Below the pieces are notes generated by a model. That model searched no databases, had not been told where the DNA came from, and worked only from the letters and a program-made list of their open reading frames with translations. A program made the translations under genes and the position numbers. Source: JAHEDH01 sp963745865 (GTDB lineage Bacteria > Actinomycetota > Acidimicrobiia > Spongiisociales > ZC4RG35). From it: DNA of 64,000 nucleotides. Location: assembly GCA_963745865.1 (NCBI GenBank), contig CAVUYZ010000004.1:372001-436000 (forward strand). Direction: 5' to 3'. Of the stretch, positions 44,955 through 53,185 are shown in pieces. The stretch's first letter is position 1; every line of letters starts with the position of its first letter.

Positions 44955-45018
44955 AGAAAGACACGTTGTCGATATGGCGGCGGTCAACGGGTGATGCCGG
45001 ACCGACAAGGAGAAACGC

Positions 45019-45132
45019 ATGAAGGTTCGTCCTTCCACAAAGAAGATGTGCGAGAAGTGTCGCATCATCCGCCGGCGCGGTCGCGTCTGGGTGATCTGCG
45101 AAAACCCTCGTCACAAGCAGAGGCAGGGCTGA
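45019..45132 (+). CDS. rpmJ: 50S ribosomal protein L36
   Basis: L36, 37 residues, too short for many gene finders. It reads MKVRPSTKKMCEKCRIIRRR and ends VWVICENPRHKQRQG. The CxxC, single C and H ligands of the zinc ribbon are all present, so this is the zinc-binding form. AAGGAG lies seven bases upstream of the ATG. It heads the operon and is followed after one base by rpsM. infA, usually adjacent, is missing. Confidence 0.97.
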   Translation: MKVRPSTKKMCEKCRIIRRRGRVWVICENPRHKQRQG

Positions 45133-45133
45133 T

Positions 45134-45511
45134 ATGGCTCGCATCGCAGGAGTCGACCTCCCCCGTGACAAGCGGATCGAGATCGGCCTGACATACATAT
45201 TCGGTATCGGCCGTACCAGGGCACAGCACATCTGTGACGCCCTCGGCATCGACCAGGACACCAAGATCCGTGACCTCACGGACGACGAGACCGCAAAAAT
45301 CCGTCGGTACATCGACAACAGCTACACCGTTGAAGGTGATCTCCGCCGCGAGGTTCAGCAGAACATCCGTCGCAAGATCGAGATCGGCTCTTACCAGGGC
45401 ATCCGCCACCGCCGGGGTCTTCCCGTTCGTGGTCAGCGCACCCACACGAATCCGCGACAGCGCAAGGGGAAGCGCATGGCGATCGCCGGTAAGAAGAAGG
45501 TCACGAAGTAG
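45134..45511 (+). CDS. rpsM: 30S ribosomal protein S13
   Basis: S13, 125 residues, in the 30S head, contacts the P-site tRNA. ARIAGVDLPRDKRIEIGLTY, GRTRAQHICDALGI and GLPVRGQRTHTNPRQRKGKR are family sequence. The ATG follows the rpmJ stop by one base. rpsK starts 11 bases downstream. Confidence 0.97.
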   Translation: MARIAGVDLPRDKRIEIGLTYIFGIGRTRAQHICDALGIDQDTKIRDLTDDETAKIRRYIDNSYTVEGDLRREVQQNIRRKIEIGSYQGIRHRRGLPVRGQRTHTNPRQRKGKRMAIAGKKKVTK

Positions 45512-45522
45512 GGGATGGATCG

Positions 45523-45930
45523 ATGACCACGAGAAAACCAGCACAGGGAGCCAAGAGTCGCGTCCGGCGCCGCGAGCGGAAGAACATCGCTCATGGCCAG
45601 GCCCACATCAAGGCGTCCTTCAACAACACCATCATCAACATCACCGATCAGGCCGGGAACTCCGTCGTGTGGACGTCGGGAGGCTCGGTCGGGTTCAAAG
45701 GTTCACGCAAATCGACGCCCTATGCGGCTCAGGTCGCTGCCGAAGAGGCAGCGCGACGCGCCGGTGAGCACGGAATCCGGAAACTCGACGTGATCGTCTC
45801 CGGGACCGGGTCAGGGCGCGACACCGCAGTGCGCACCCTGCAGAACATGGGTATGGAGGTCACCGGCGTCAAGGACGTCACCCCGACCGCCCACAACGGA
45901 GTACGTCTCAAGAAGCGCCGGAGGGGCTGA
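45523..45930 (+). CDS. rpsK: 30S ribosomal protein S11
   Basis: S11, 135 residues, on the 30S platform. GQAHIKASFNNTIINITD, SGGSVGFKGSRKSTPYAAQV and SGTGSGRDTAVRTLQNMG followed by DVTPTAHNGVRLKKRRRG are diagnostic. The N terminus is a basic 20-residue segment, as in relatives. Confidence 0.97.
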   Translation: MTTRKPAQGAKSRVRRRERKNIAHGQAHIKASFNNTIINITDQAGNSVVWTSGGSVGFKGSRKSTPYAAQVAAEEAARRAGEHGIRKLDVIVSGTGSGRDTAVRTLQNMGMEVTGVKDVTPTAHNGVRLKKRRRG

Positions 45931-45932
45931 AC

Positions 45933-46538
45933 ATGGCTCGATACACAGGACCTCGTCACAAGGCGTGTCGGCGTGCTCGCACCCCGCTCTGCCAGTCCAA
46001 GAAATGCCCGGTCGACACCCGGCCGTATCCCCCAGGGGAACACGGCCGCGGTCGCATCCGGGAGTCCGACTACCTCATCCAGCTGCGAGAGAAGCAGAAG
46101 CTCCGCACGATGTACGGCGTGCTGGAGAAGCAGTTCCGCCGCTATTACCACATCGCGGCCAGCCAGCCCGGAATCACGGGTGAGAACCTGCTCCGCCTGC
46201 TCGAATCGCGTCTCGACAACATCGTGTGGCGGGCCGGTCTCGCAGCGACGCGCCCTCAGGCCCGTCAGCTCGTGAACCATGGCCACTTCCAGGTCAACGG
46301 CAAGAAGGTGGACATCCCGTCGTATCGGGTTCGTGCCAACGACGTCGTGACCATCAAGGAGAAGTCCAAGGATCTCATTGCGATCCAGCACGCCATCGAA
46401 TCGATGTCGCATCCGATCCCTGATTGGATCGACGTCAATCACAACGACCGCAAGGTCGAGGTGCGCGACCTTCCGCGACGCGACCAGATCGACACTGCTA
46501 TTCAAGAGCAGCTGATCGTCGAGCTCTACTCGAAGTAA
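45933..46538 (+). CDS. rpsD: 30S ribosomal protein S4
   Basis: S4, 201 residues, a primary assembly protein and the translational repressor of the alpha operon in E. coli. It starts ARYTGPRHKACRRARTPLC; the cysteine pair CQSKKCPVDTRPYPPG suggests a zinc-binding N-terminal form. The S4 RNA-binding domain (LRLLESRLDNIVWRAGLA, ARQLVNHGHFQVNGKKVDIP) is intact. The structured leader upstream of rpmJ could be its target, by analogy only. Confidence 0.97.
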   Translation: MARYTGPRHKACRRARTPLCQSKKCPVDTRPYPPGEHGRGRIRESDYLIQLREKQKLRTMYGVLEKQFRRYYHIAASQPGITGENLLRLLESRLDNIVWRAGLAATRPQARQLVNHGHFQVNGKKVDIPSYRVRANDVVTIKEKSKDLIAIQHAIESMSHPIPDWIDVNHNDRKVEVRDLPRRDQIDTAIQEQLIVELYSK

Positions 46539-46567
46539 TCCGTCTTCTCCCCAAGGGGTCTTAAACC

Positions 46568-47503
46568 GTGTTGATCGTCCAACGCCCACAAATCGAAGAA
46601 CAGCAGCTATCGGAGAATCGTTCGAAGTTCATCGTCGAACCACTCGAACCCGGTTTCGGCTACACGCTCGGCAACACCATGCGCCGGACACTGCTCTCCC
46701 GAATCCCGGGAGCCGCCGTCACCTCGATTCAGATCGAGGGAGTGCAGCATGAGTTCACGACCATCGACGGAGTCGTCGAGGACGTCGTGGACATCATTCT
46801 CAACGTCAAGCAGATCGTCATCCGCATGGAGGGTGTCGACACCCACACCATGTACCTGTCCGCCAAGGGCGCAGGCGAGGTGACGGCAGGGGATCTTCGG
46901 ATCCCGGCCGGCGTCGAGGTGGTGAACCCCGATCAGCTGATCGCGACGCTCTCGGCCAATGGCCGACTCGAGATGGAGCTGACCGTCGGACCAGGCGTCG
47001 GTTACCGCACGGCGGACGCAGCTCGTGGGTCGGACGCGATCGGGGTCATTCCCGTCGATGCCATCTATTCGCCGGTTCGCAAGGTCGCCTACGTCGTCGA
47101 GAACACGCAGGTCGGCGATATCACCAACTTCGATCGGCTGGTGCTGGACGTCGAGAGCAACGGTGCCTTGACGCCGGCCGAAGCGGTGTCCTCCTCAGGG
47201 AAGACCCTGTCGGAGCTCATGACCTTGTTCGCCGACATGGGTGAGGGCGTCGGTCTCGAGCTCGGCGAAATCCAGACCGAGAGCTCCAGCTCGCCGGATC
47301 TCGAGTTGCCGATCGAGGCGCTCGACCTCTCCGAGCGGCCCCGGAACTGCCTCCGTCGGGCGCAGATCAAGACCGTCGGCGAATTGGTCGAGCGGACTGC
47401 AGATGACCTGCTGAACATCACGAACTTCGGTCAGAAGAGCCTCGAAGAGGTTTCGGCCAAGCTCGACGAGTTGGGCCTCTCGCTGGCCGACGGAGGCAAC
47501 TGA
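46568..47503 (+). CDS. rpoA: DNA-directed RNA polymerase subunit alpha
   Basis: The alpha subunit, 311 residues. The N-terminal dimerisation domain has FIVEPLEPGFGYTLGNTMRR, LLSRIPGAAVTSIQIEGV and HEFTTIDGVVEDV. The C-terminal DNA- and activator-binding domain has LDLSERPRNCLRRAQIKTVG and NITNFGQKSLEEVSAKLDELG. The start is GTG with AAGGGGTC upstream. The stop shares a base with the rplQ start. Confidence 0.97.
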   Translation: MLIVQRPQIEEQQLSENRSKFIVEPLEPGFGYTLGNTMRRTLLSRIPGAAVTSIQIEGVQHEFTTIDGVVEDVVDIILNVKQIVIRMEGVDTHTMYLSAKGAGEVTAGDLRIPAGVEVVNPDQLIATLSANGRLEMELTVGPGVGYRTADAARGSDAIGVIPVDAIYSPVRKVAYVVENTQVGDITNFDRLVLDVESNGALTPAEAVSSSGKTLSELMTLFADMGEGVGLELGEIQTESSSSPDLELPIEALDLSERPRNCLRRAQIKTVGELVERTADDLLNITNFGQKSLEEVSAKLDELGLSLADGGN

Positions 47504-47852
47504 TGCCTCGTCCACGCAAGGGCGCCAGCCTGGGGAAGTCGCCGCAGAACGAGAGGAAGATCCTCTCGAATCTGACGAGGTCCCTGATCGCCGAGGGCAA
47601 GGTCGAGACCACCCTGGCCAAGGCCAAGGCCGTTCGACCTCTCGCAGAAAAGATGATCACCAAGGCACGGAAGGGCGATCTCCATTCGAGCGCGTCGTGC
47701 TGCGGACGATCCACGACAACGAGGTCGTGACCAAGCTGTTCGACGAGGTCGCGCCTCAGTACGTGGAGCGGCCAGGTGGCTACACCAGGATCGTCAAGCT
47801 GGGTCCACGACGCGGCGATGGAGCCGAGATGGCGATCATCGAGCTCGTCTGA
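47503..47852 (+). CDS. rplQ: 50S ribosomal protein L17 (one frameshift)
   Basis: L17, about 116 residues. The first frame gives PRPRKGASLGKSPQNERKIL and AEGKVETTLAKAKAVRPLAEKM and is then lost near 47686. One missing base restores ERVVLRTIHDNEVVTKLFDE, YVERPGGYTRIVKLGPRRGD and AEMAIIELV, the family C terminus, with a stop at 47850-47852. A sequence error is the natural reading. It ends the operon in front of a strong terminator. Confidence 0.94.
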
Positions 47853-47868
47853 TCCACGAGATCTGAAC

Positions 47869-47901
47869 ACGGAGGGCCGCCTCGTTGAGGCGGCCCTCCG
47901 T
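47869..47901 (+). terminator. Terminator of the rpmJ-rplQ operon
   Basis: A stem of up to 15 bp (ACGGAGGGCCGCCTC with GAGGCGGCCCTCCGT) closes a three-base loop 17 bases after the rplQ stop. GTTT occurs shortly after the stem. Confidence 0.9.
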
Positions 47902-48234
47902 CGCGTTTGGCCATGGATAGCCCTCAAGGAACTGGAGAACACCGCTCTCAGATGCGGTCAGAGCTCTATCAGTCGGACGCAGCGTTGCCCTGGAGCCTGG
48001 TGATTGCTGAGATCATGCCGGAACGGCGCAGCGACCTCGACGGTCCATGCAACGCATCAGAGCACGTGCCGACAACCCCGACGAGCTGATCGTGATCCAC
48101 CACACCGTGATCGTGATCTCGCTTCTCGAGGTTGGCTCGATCCTCGCCGATCGTGTCGCCCTCGCGGGTGTGTCGGAGCAGGTCGCGTCAGTCTGAATGG
48201 GGTTGGGTCCCGCCGCAACTAGGTTTCCGGTGAC
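47902..48234. other. Region without a recognised gene between rplQ and coaA
   Basis: About 330 bases. A possible 49-residue reading frame runs from ATG 48047 to a stop at 48196 (QRIRARADNPDELIVIHHTV, then a Leu/Val-rich segment). It has no ribosome-binding site and no family I recognise. It may be a remnant or part of a frameshifted small gene. No tRNA-like fold is seen. Confidence 0.4.
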
Positions 48235-49159
48235 GTGAACGGCGACGGTACCCCATATCTCGATTTCTCTCGGAGCGAATGGGCTGCTCTCCGCGCTGCA
48301 ACCCCGATGACCCTCGACGAGGAGCGATGTCGACCGAATCAAGGGCATCAATGTCGAGCTGTCGGTGCCCGAGGTCGAGCAGATCTATCTTCCGCTGTCA
48401 CGGCTCTTGAACCTGTACGTCCGGGCATCCCAGCAGCTGTTCACCGTCACCGACACGTTCCTCGGGAAACCCTCGGACCGTGTCCCCTATGTCATCGGCA
48501 TCGCCGGCTCGGTCGCGGTTGGAAAGTCGACGATCGCCAGGATTCTGCAGGAGCTCCTGTCGAGCTGGCCCGACCATCCCAGCGTCGATCTCGTGACGAC
48601 CGACGGCTTCCTGTATGGCAACGCGGTGCTCGAGAAGCGCGGAATCATGCATCGGAAGGGCTTTCCCGAGTCATTTGATCGTCGTGGGTTGCTCAGATTC
48701 GTCGCCGCACTCAAGAGCGGCGAGCATCGCGTCGATGCTCCCGTCTACTCACACCTCGCCTACGACGTGCTGCCTGATCAACGCCGGGCGATCAAACGTC
48801 CTGACATCGTGATCATCGAGGGTCTCAACGTCCTGCAGGGACGGGGTACCGGCACGTACATCTCGGACTTCTTCGACTTCTCGATCTACGTCGACGCCGA
48901 TCCCGCAGACATCGAGACCTGGTACATCGATCGGTTCCTGACGCTTCGGGATACCGCGTTCAAGGATCCTGGCGCCTACTTCCATCGGTACGCCGACCTC
49001 GACGACGACGAGGCACGAGCCGAGGCGCACCGGATCTGGAAAGAGATCAACGAGGTCAACCTCTACGAGAACATCCTGCACACCCGCGAGCGTGCGACCC
49101 TCATCCTCAAGAAGGGCTCGGCGCACGACGTCGAGCGGGTGCGGCTGCGACGGCGATGA
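48235..49159 (+). CDS. coaA: Type I pantothenate kinase (one frameshift)
   Basis: CoaA, about 307 residues, phosphorylates pantothenate in the first step of coenzyme A synthesis. The P loop is GIAGSVAVGKSTIARIL, followed by VDLVTTDGFLYGNAVLE, MHRKGFPESFDRR, APVYSHLAYDVLPD and IIEGLNVLQ. All match the actinobacterial type I enzyme. The N terminus (NGDGTPYLDFSRSEWAAL, ATPMTLDEE) lies in another frame; one surplus base near 48328 joins it to VDRIKGINVELSVPEVEQIY. The first codon is GTG at 48235. A NUDIX gene overlaps its end by four bases. Confidence 0.93.
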
Positions 49160-49716
49160 GCGATCGCCACCGGCGCCTCAGGGCACTCCTGGTCGACTAC
49201 GAGCCCAGCACCGAGGTGGAACGGCGTCATCGCCGGGACATCACGGCTCTTCTCGAGAAGCCAACCGCATTCGAGCGTGAAGAATACGGACCGGGACACA
49301 TCACCGCTTCGGGCTTCGTCGTGCACCCGACCCGTCAGTCGGTCGTGCTCGTCGAACACCGCAAGCTTGGCAGATGGCTGCAACCCGGGGGCCACGTCGA
49401 TCCGTCGGATTCCGACATCGAGGCATCGGCTCGACGCGAAGTGATGGAAGAGACCGGACTGGAAGACATGACCGGCATCGGCATCGTCGATCTCGACGTG
49501 CATGCGTTTCCCGCTCGGGATGGCCAACCCCATCATCTTCACCTCGATGTCCGGATGGGGTTCGTGGCGGGCTCCGCCGATCTGATGCACAGCCACGAAT
49601 CGACGGGCATCGCCTGGGTTCCGTTCGAGGTGGTGCTCAGTATGGACGAATCGTTGGCTCGCGCTGTTCGGCGTCTGGAGGCGTTGCAGTCGGCTGGTAC
49701 GCTCCGCCCCGACTGA
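49156..49716 (+). CDS. NUDIX hydrolase
   Basis: A 186-residue protein with a NUDIX box (GGHVDPSDSDIEASARREVM plus EETGL) carrying the catalytic REVxEE core. The box has a slightly long loop, as in actinobacterial NUDIX proteins that follow this pattern. Around it are HITASGFVVHPTRQSVVLVEHRKLGRW and a C-terminal helix. Family members hydrolyse nucleoside diphosphates linked to another moiety; this one's substrate is unknown. It overlaps coaA by four bases, so a link with CoA or nucleotide housekeeping is possible. Confidence 0.9.
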   Translation: MSDRHRRLRALLVDYEPSTEVERRHRRDITALLEKPTAFEREEYGPGHITASGFVVHPTRQSVVLVEHRKLGRWLQPGGHVDPSDSDIEASARREVMEETGLEDMTGIGIVDLDVHAFPARDGQPHHLHLDVRMGFVAGSADLMHSHESTGIAWVPFEVVLSMDESLARAVRRLEALQSAGTLRPD

Positions 49717-50267
49717 TGGGACCGATTTTCCAACGAGCGGTGCGAGCCGCCCGATTCGACCGCAGGGTTTTCGAAGAGACCCGATGGGATGCCAACGCCA
49801 CGGCGGACGCCGTCGTGCTTGTGGCTGTGATCTCGCTCGTGGTCTTCGTCGCCCGGGTCGTCGGGTCCGGGTTCGACATCGCCGACTACGTGTCGTTGGC
49901 GCTCAATGTCGTCATCTCCAATGTTGCCGGGTGGCTGCTGCTGGCGGTGGCGACCTGGTTCGCCGCCTCCCGCGCCTTCAAGCCCGAAGGCGACTACTGG
50001 CGCAGGTTCGAGCAGACCCAGGCCCTGATGAGAGTCCATGGGATCGCCTACCTCCCGATGGTGCTCGGAGCGCTGGTGTTCGTGAGCCCGATCCTGTCGG
50101 CGGTCGGATCGCTGTGGTATTTCGCTGCAGCCGGGATCGGAACGGCAGAGGTGATGGACATCAAGACCCGCGACGGCTTGATCGGCGTGCTGCTCGGCGC
50201 GGTGATCCTCTTCATCGTCCAACTGGTCTTCCATTTCCCGTTCGCGTTCTTCTCCGCCTTCACCTGA
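49716..50267 (+). CDS. YIP1-like membrane protein
   Basis: A 183-residue membrane protein with about five hydrophobic segments (VVLVAVISLVVFVARVV, VISNVAGWLLLAVATWFA and IGVLLGAVILFIVQLVF among them). The N-terminal amphipathic start GPIFQRAVRAARFDRRVFEE and the later YWRRFEQTQALMRVHGIAYLP resemble bacterial YIP1-family proteins. Function is unknown. Start and stop each share one base with their neighbours, so it is translated with the NUDIX and truA genes. Confidence 0.7.
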   Translation: MGPIFQRAVRAARFDRRVFEETRWDANATADAVVLVAVISLVVFVARVVGSGFDIADYVSLALNVVISNVAGWLLLAVATWFAASRAFKPEGDYWRRFEQTQALMRVHGIAYLPMVLGALVFVSPILSAVGSLWYFAAAGIGTAEVMDIKTRDGLIGVLLGAVILFIVQLVFHFPFAFFSAFT

Positions 50268-50998
50268 TGCCCACATACCGGGTCGACGTGGCATACGACG
50301 GCTCGAACTTCCACGGCTTCGCCAAGAACCGAGACGTCCGCACGGTCCAAGGCGAGCTGGAGGCAGCCCTCGGGACCATGTTCGGTGAGCCGATCGGCAT
50401 CGTCTGTGCGGGCAGGACCGACGCGGGTGTTCATGCCAGACAGCAGGTGATCAGCTTCTCGGCACAGGCAACGATGGACACTCGCCGGATCCAGAGGAGC
50501 ATCGTCACGATGCTCGGGCCCGAGATCGTGGCTACCGACGCGATGGTCGTGGCAGACGACTTCAGCGCCCGGTTCTCGGCGACTGAGCGGGCGTACCGGT
50601 ACCGGGTGTTTCCTGGTCCCGCTCCTGACCCGCTTCGTCGCTTGACAACGTGGCATGTCTCCTATGAGCTCGACTTCGACCTGATGAACGACGCCGCCCG
50701 CCAGTTCGTCGGAGAACACGATTTCGCGTATTTTTGCCGGCACGCCCCGAACCGGAGCTCGGAGCGACGGGTCCTGTCGTCTGAGTGGGTCCGCGATCGC
50801 GACCTCATCGAATTTCGGATCTCTGCCTCGGCCTTCTGCCACCAGATGGTTCGATCGCTGGCGGGATTCTGCGTCGATGTCGGGCGGGGCAGGGTGCATC
50901 CTCAGACGGTGCCAGAGGTTCTCGCACGTCGCGATCGGATTGGAGCGCCCCCAATCGCACCTCCGCATGGCTTGATCCTGTGGGAGATCGTGTACTGA
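50267..50998 (+). CDS. truA: tRNA pseudouridine(38-40) synthase
   Basis: TruA, 243 residues, makes pseudouridine in the anticodon stem-loop of tRNAs. The catalytic aspartate lies in CAGRTDAGVHARQQVISF. Other landmarks are RVDVAYDGSNFHGFAKN, TERAYRYRVF, HDFAYFCRH and FCHQMVRSLAGFCVDVGRG. Length is standard. In many bacteria truA sits beside rplQ and rplM, so its position between these two loci is conserved, with extra genes inserted on both sides. Confidence 0.95.
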   Translation: MPTYRVDVAYDGSNFHGFAKNRDVRTVQGELEAALGTMFGEPIGIVCAGRTDAGVHARQQVISFSAQATMDTRRIQRSIVTMLGPEIVATDAMVVADDFSARFSATERAYRYRVFPGPAPDPLRRLTTWHVSYELDFDLMNDAARQFVGEHDFAYFCRHAPNRSSERRVLSSEWVRDRDLIEFRISASAFCHQMVRSLAGFCVDVGRGRVHPQTVPEVLARRDRIGAPPIAPPHGLILWEIVY

Positions 50999-51003
50999 GC
51001 CTG

Positions 51004-51693
51004 TCAGTCTCCCGTTGACTCGTCGTCATCAGGTCGGTGGTCTGGTTCGTCGTCGGCCTCTTCGTCCGCGTGGCTGGGGTCATGGTCGTCGTCGGAGTCG
51101 TCGGCGACCTGCGCCGGAACGTCGTCTGCGGTGTCGGTCTCGTCACTATCGATCGCTTCGTCCTCAGCGGGTTCGGCAGGCTCGTCGATCGCGTCATCGG
51201 GCTCGACAACAGGGGTGGGGTCATCGGCGTCGTCCGGGTGGTCGTCGGCCTCGGCGGCAGTCAGAGCAGCGAGCCGCTGTCGCAGTTCATGGTCCTCGTC
51301 GAGGCCGGCAACGGCGTCGAGCGCTCTGTCGAGCGCGGCGTCGCGACTCGCGTCGCCGACCGCAGTGAGTTTCTCGGCCTCTTCGACCCTGTGGCGGGGA
51401 ACGATCTCGTCATCGAACAGCGACGTGACGTGTTCGCTGACCTGTTTGACGCCGTACAGCGCGTCGCCGGGTAGCGCATCGTCAGAGGCTGCTGCCAGAC
51501 CGGTCGGCCCGATCAGCGCAGCTGCGGTCACCGCCGCAATGAACCTGCGTCGATGTGATCGGGAGTTCAGCGGCACGACCGTGGCGCGCTCGAGTGATGC
51601 CTCGATCGCGGCGAGGTGGTCGGACTTGACGTCTTCGGTCAAGGCCAGCCCTCGCGTTGAGCTCTCCAGTCGGGATGTCAGGTCGTTGGTCAC
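51004..51693 (-). CDS. DUF5667-like membrane protein with acidic tail, putative anti-sigma partner
   Basis: A 229-residue protein. A short cytoplasmic part (SDHLAAIEASLERAT) precedes one membrane segment (RRFIAAVTAAALIGPTGLAAA). Outside is a short domain with ALPGDALYGVKQVSEHVTSL, the signature of DUF5667, followed by a long Asp/Glu-rich, Pro-containing tail (about 85 residues). DUF5667 proteins often accompany sigma factors in actinobacteria. Here the start overlaps the end of the ECF sigma gene by four bases, so I infer a sigma-control role. The tail's high acidity may bind cations or basic surfaces. It is convergent with truA. Confidence 0.75.
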   Translation of the reverse strand: MTNDLTSRLESSTRGLALTEDVKSDHLAAIEASLERATVVPLNSRSHRRRFIAAVTAAALIGPTGLAAASDDALPGDALYGVKQVSEHVTSLFDDEIVPRHRVEEAEKLTAVGDASRDAALDRALDAVAGLDEDHELRQRLAALTAAEADDHPDDADDPTPVVEPDDAIDEPAEPAEDEAIDSDETDTADDVPAQVADDSDDDHDPSHADEEADDEPDHRPDDDESTGD

Positions 51694-52301
51694 GGTCTCT
51701 CTCTCACGGGAAAAGACGCCGGGTCAGCATCCGATTCGACGGGGTCGAGGAGTTTTCTGAGCCTGGCTTCGGCGCGGGCGGCCATGGCGTACACCGCCGT
51801 CCGATTCGAGTCGGTGATCTGGGCAATCTCCTCACCGTCGTATCCCTCGACATGCTTCAGGTGGAGGACCTCGCGTTGCTCGGGCGTCAACTGGGCGAGT
51901 GCCGCTTCGAGGTCCGGATCCGGAAAGCGGATCGAGTCGACCGCTCCCGACTCAGGAAGCTCATCGGTGGGGATCTCCGGTCGACGCTCGCGACGGCGGA
52001 TCTCGTCCAGACAGTTGAAGCGCATGCTCTTGAAGAGCCATGCCTCGACCGACCGCATCGACTCCAACTCGGGGCGGGCCCTGGTCAATTCGAGGAAGCT
52101 GTGCTGTACCGCATCTTCGGCAGCACCCCGATCACGCAGCAGACGAAGACCCAGGCCGAAGAGCCGATCGGCAACGCGTCCATACACATACGCAAAGGCC
52201 GACGGCTCTCCCTGGGCCAGTCGGGATGTCAGGTCTTCGGGATGCTCTGTCTCAGCGATGTCGGTCTCCGGTAGCGAAGAGGGGGTGCGGACTGTCCGCA
52301 C
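51690..52301 (-). CDS. ECF-type RNA polymerase sigma-70 factor
   Basis: A sigma factor of about 203 residues. Region 2 has AFAYVYGRVADRLFGLGLRL and AWLFKSMRFNCLDEIRRRER; region 4 has LEAALAQLTPEQREVLHLKH, then VEGYDGEEIAQITDSNRTAVYAMAARA. The size and two-region layout place it among extracytoplasmic-function sigma factors. The only available start codon in frame, GTG 52301, lies within the downstream arm of a long hairpin, so the true N terminus is uncertain or translation is structurally gated. The overlapping DUF5667 gene probably controls it. Confidence 0.87.
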   Translation of the reverse strand: MRTVRTPSSLPETDIAETEHPEDLTSRLAQGEPSAFAYVYGRVADRLFGLGLRLLRDRGAAEDAVQHSFLELTRARPELESMRSVEAWLFKSMRFNCLDEIRRRERRPEIPTDELPESGAVDSIRFPDPDLEAALAQLTPEQREVLHLKHVEGYDGEEIAQITDSNRTAVYAMAARAEARLRKLLDPVESDADPASFPVRERP

Positions 52302-52307
52302 CCCCTC
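52279..52307 (-). terminator. Hairpin between the acidic protein gene and the sigma gene
   Basis: GAGGGGGTGCGGA pairs perfectly with TCCGCACCCCCTC around a three-base loop (13 bp). On the minus strand it lies 34 bases after the stop of the acidic protein gene and is followed by TTC. It overlaps the apparent start of the sigma factor gene, so it may both end the upstream transcript and hide the sigma start. Confidence 0.7.
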
Positions 52308-52340
52308 CAGTCTTCCATCAATGCGCTGAACTGCGAGTGC

Positions 52341-52962
52341 TCAGTCGCTGGTGTCGTCGTCCCCGGAGTGCTCGTCATCGGAGTCGTGCTCTGCTGCGGC
52401 GGCCGGCTTGTCGTCGTCGGACTCGTCATCGCTGACGGAGTCTTCGGCCTCATCGGAGGTTGAATCCTCGAGTTCGTCGGAGGCGCTGTCGTCGGCCACG
52501 GTCACCGTCGGAGCGGTGACCTCGTCCTCGGAGTCGTCGTCGCTCTCGGAGTCGTCGCTCGTCGCGTCTTCGACCGACTCGTCGTCTTTCGGTCTCGTCG
52601 GTGCTGATCGAGTCATCGTCGGCCTGGACGTCATTCGTGGCGCTGAGGCTCTCGACGTCGACGTCGATTCCGCCGTCTGCGTCGTCGTCGGCCTCGATCT
52701 CGACCTTGACCAGGCCGTTCGAGAGCTTGAAAGAGTCGACGTCGTCGGACTCATCATCCGACTCGACGAGCGTAAAGCCGTCGGGCAGGTCGTCGACCGT
52801 GATGGTTCCGTCGGTGACGGTGAAGTCGACTGTGCCGAGTCCGTCGGGCAGCTCGACGGAGTAGGTGCCGTTGTCGAACTGGTCCGAGGCCGATGCCACG
52901 GTTGCGAAAGCGATGGATGCGAGCAGCGCGATGGCTGCTCCGATGGCGATGCGTTTCTTCAT
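52341..52962 (-). CDS. Secreted Asp/Ser/Glu-rich acidic protein (one frameshift)
   Basis: About 207 residues. A signal peptide (KKRIAIGAAIALLASIAFAT, then VASA) precedes a small beta-rich domain (NGTYSVELPDGLGTVDFTVT, DGTITVDDLPDGFTLVE) that looks like a short repeat of Gly/Asp/Thr strands. The second half is extremely acidic, with runs such as DDESDDDKPAAAAEHDSDDE. One surplus base near 52590 separates DSISTDET from KDDESVEDATSDDSE; corrected, the frame stops at 52341. No family is recognised. High Asp/Ser content suggests calcium binding or surface charge. It lies just upstream of the sigma factor genes on the same strand and could be its target. Confidence 0.65.
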
Positions 52963-53061
52963 GGATGTGCGCTCCGGGTCGATTGCGGTTCGTGTCCTAA
53001 GACGTCGATCGGCATCGGAGATTCGACGGCTGGACCAGAATTTCTCTGCAGCCGTCGCGAA

Positions 53062-53091
53062 TTGGCGGCCGACGGAGTCGCGGCGTACCAT
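53062..53091 (+). promoter_or_regulatory. rplM operon promoter
   Basis: TTGGCG and TACCAT are spaced by 18 bases about 95 bases upstream of rplM. A GCTCCC-GACC-GGGAGC hairpin (53099-53114) follows directly in the predicted leader. Confidence 0.6.
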
Positions 53092-53185
53092 ATTCTTCGC
53101 TCCCGACCGGGAGCAGTTTCCCACGCCACCCCGGTCACCGTCGAGTAGCTATCGAGTGCGGCGCTGTGCCGTCGAGGACCTTTTC

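Larger units (their letters stand above)
44680..45018 (+). other. Divergent region between dinB and rpmJ
   Basis: About 340 bases hold the promoter and structured leader of the rpmJ operon, listed separately. I searched all frames for infA, which normally lies between map and rpmJ, and found no trace. No convincing LexA box was seen in front of dinB. Confidence 0.65.
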
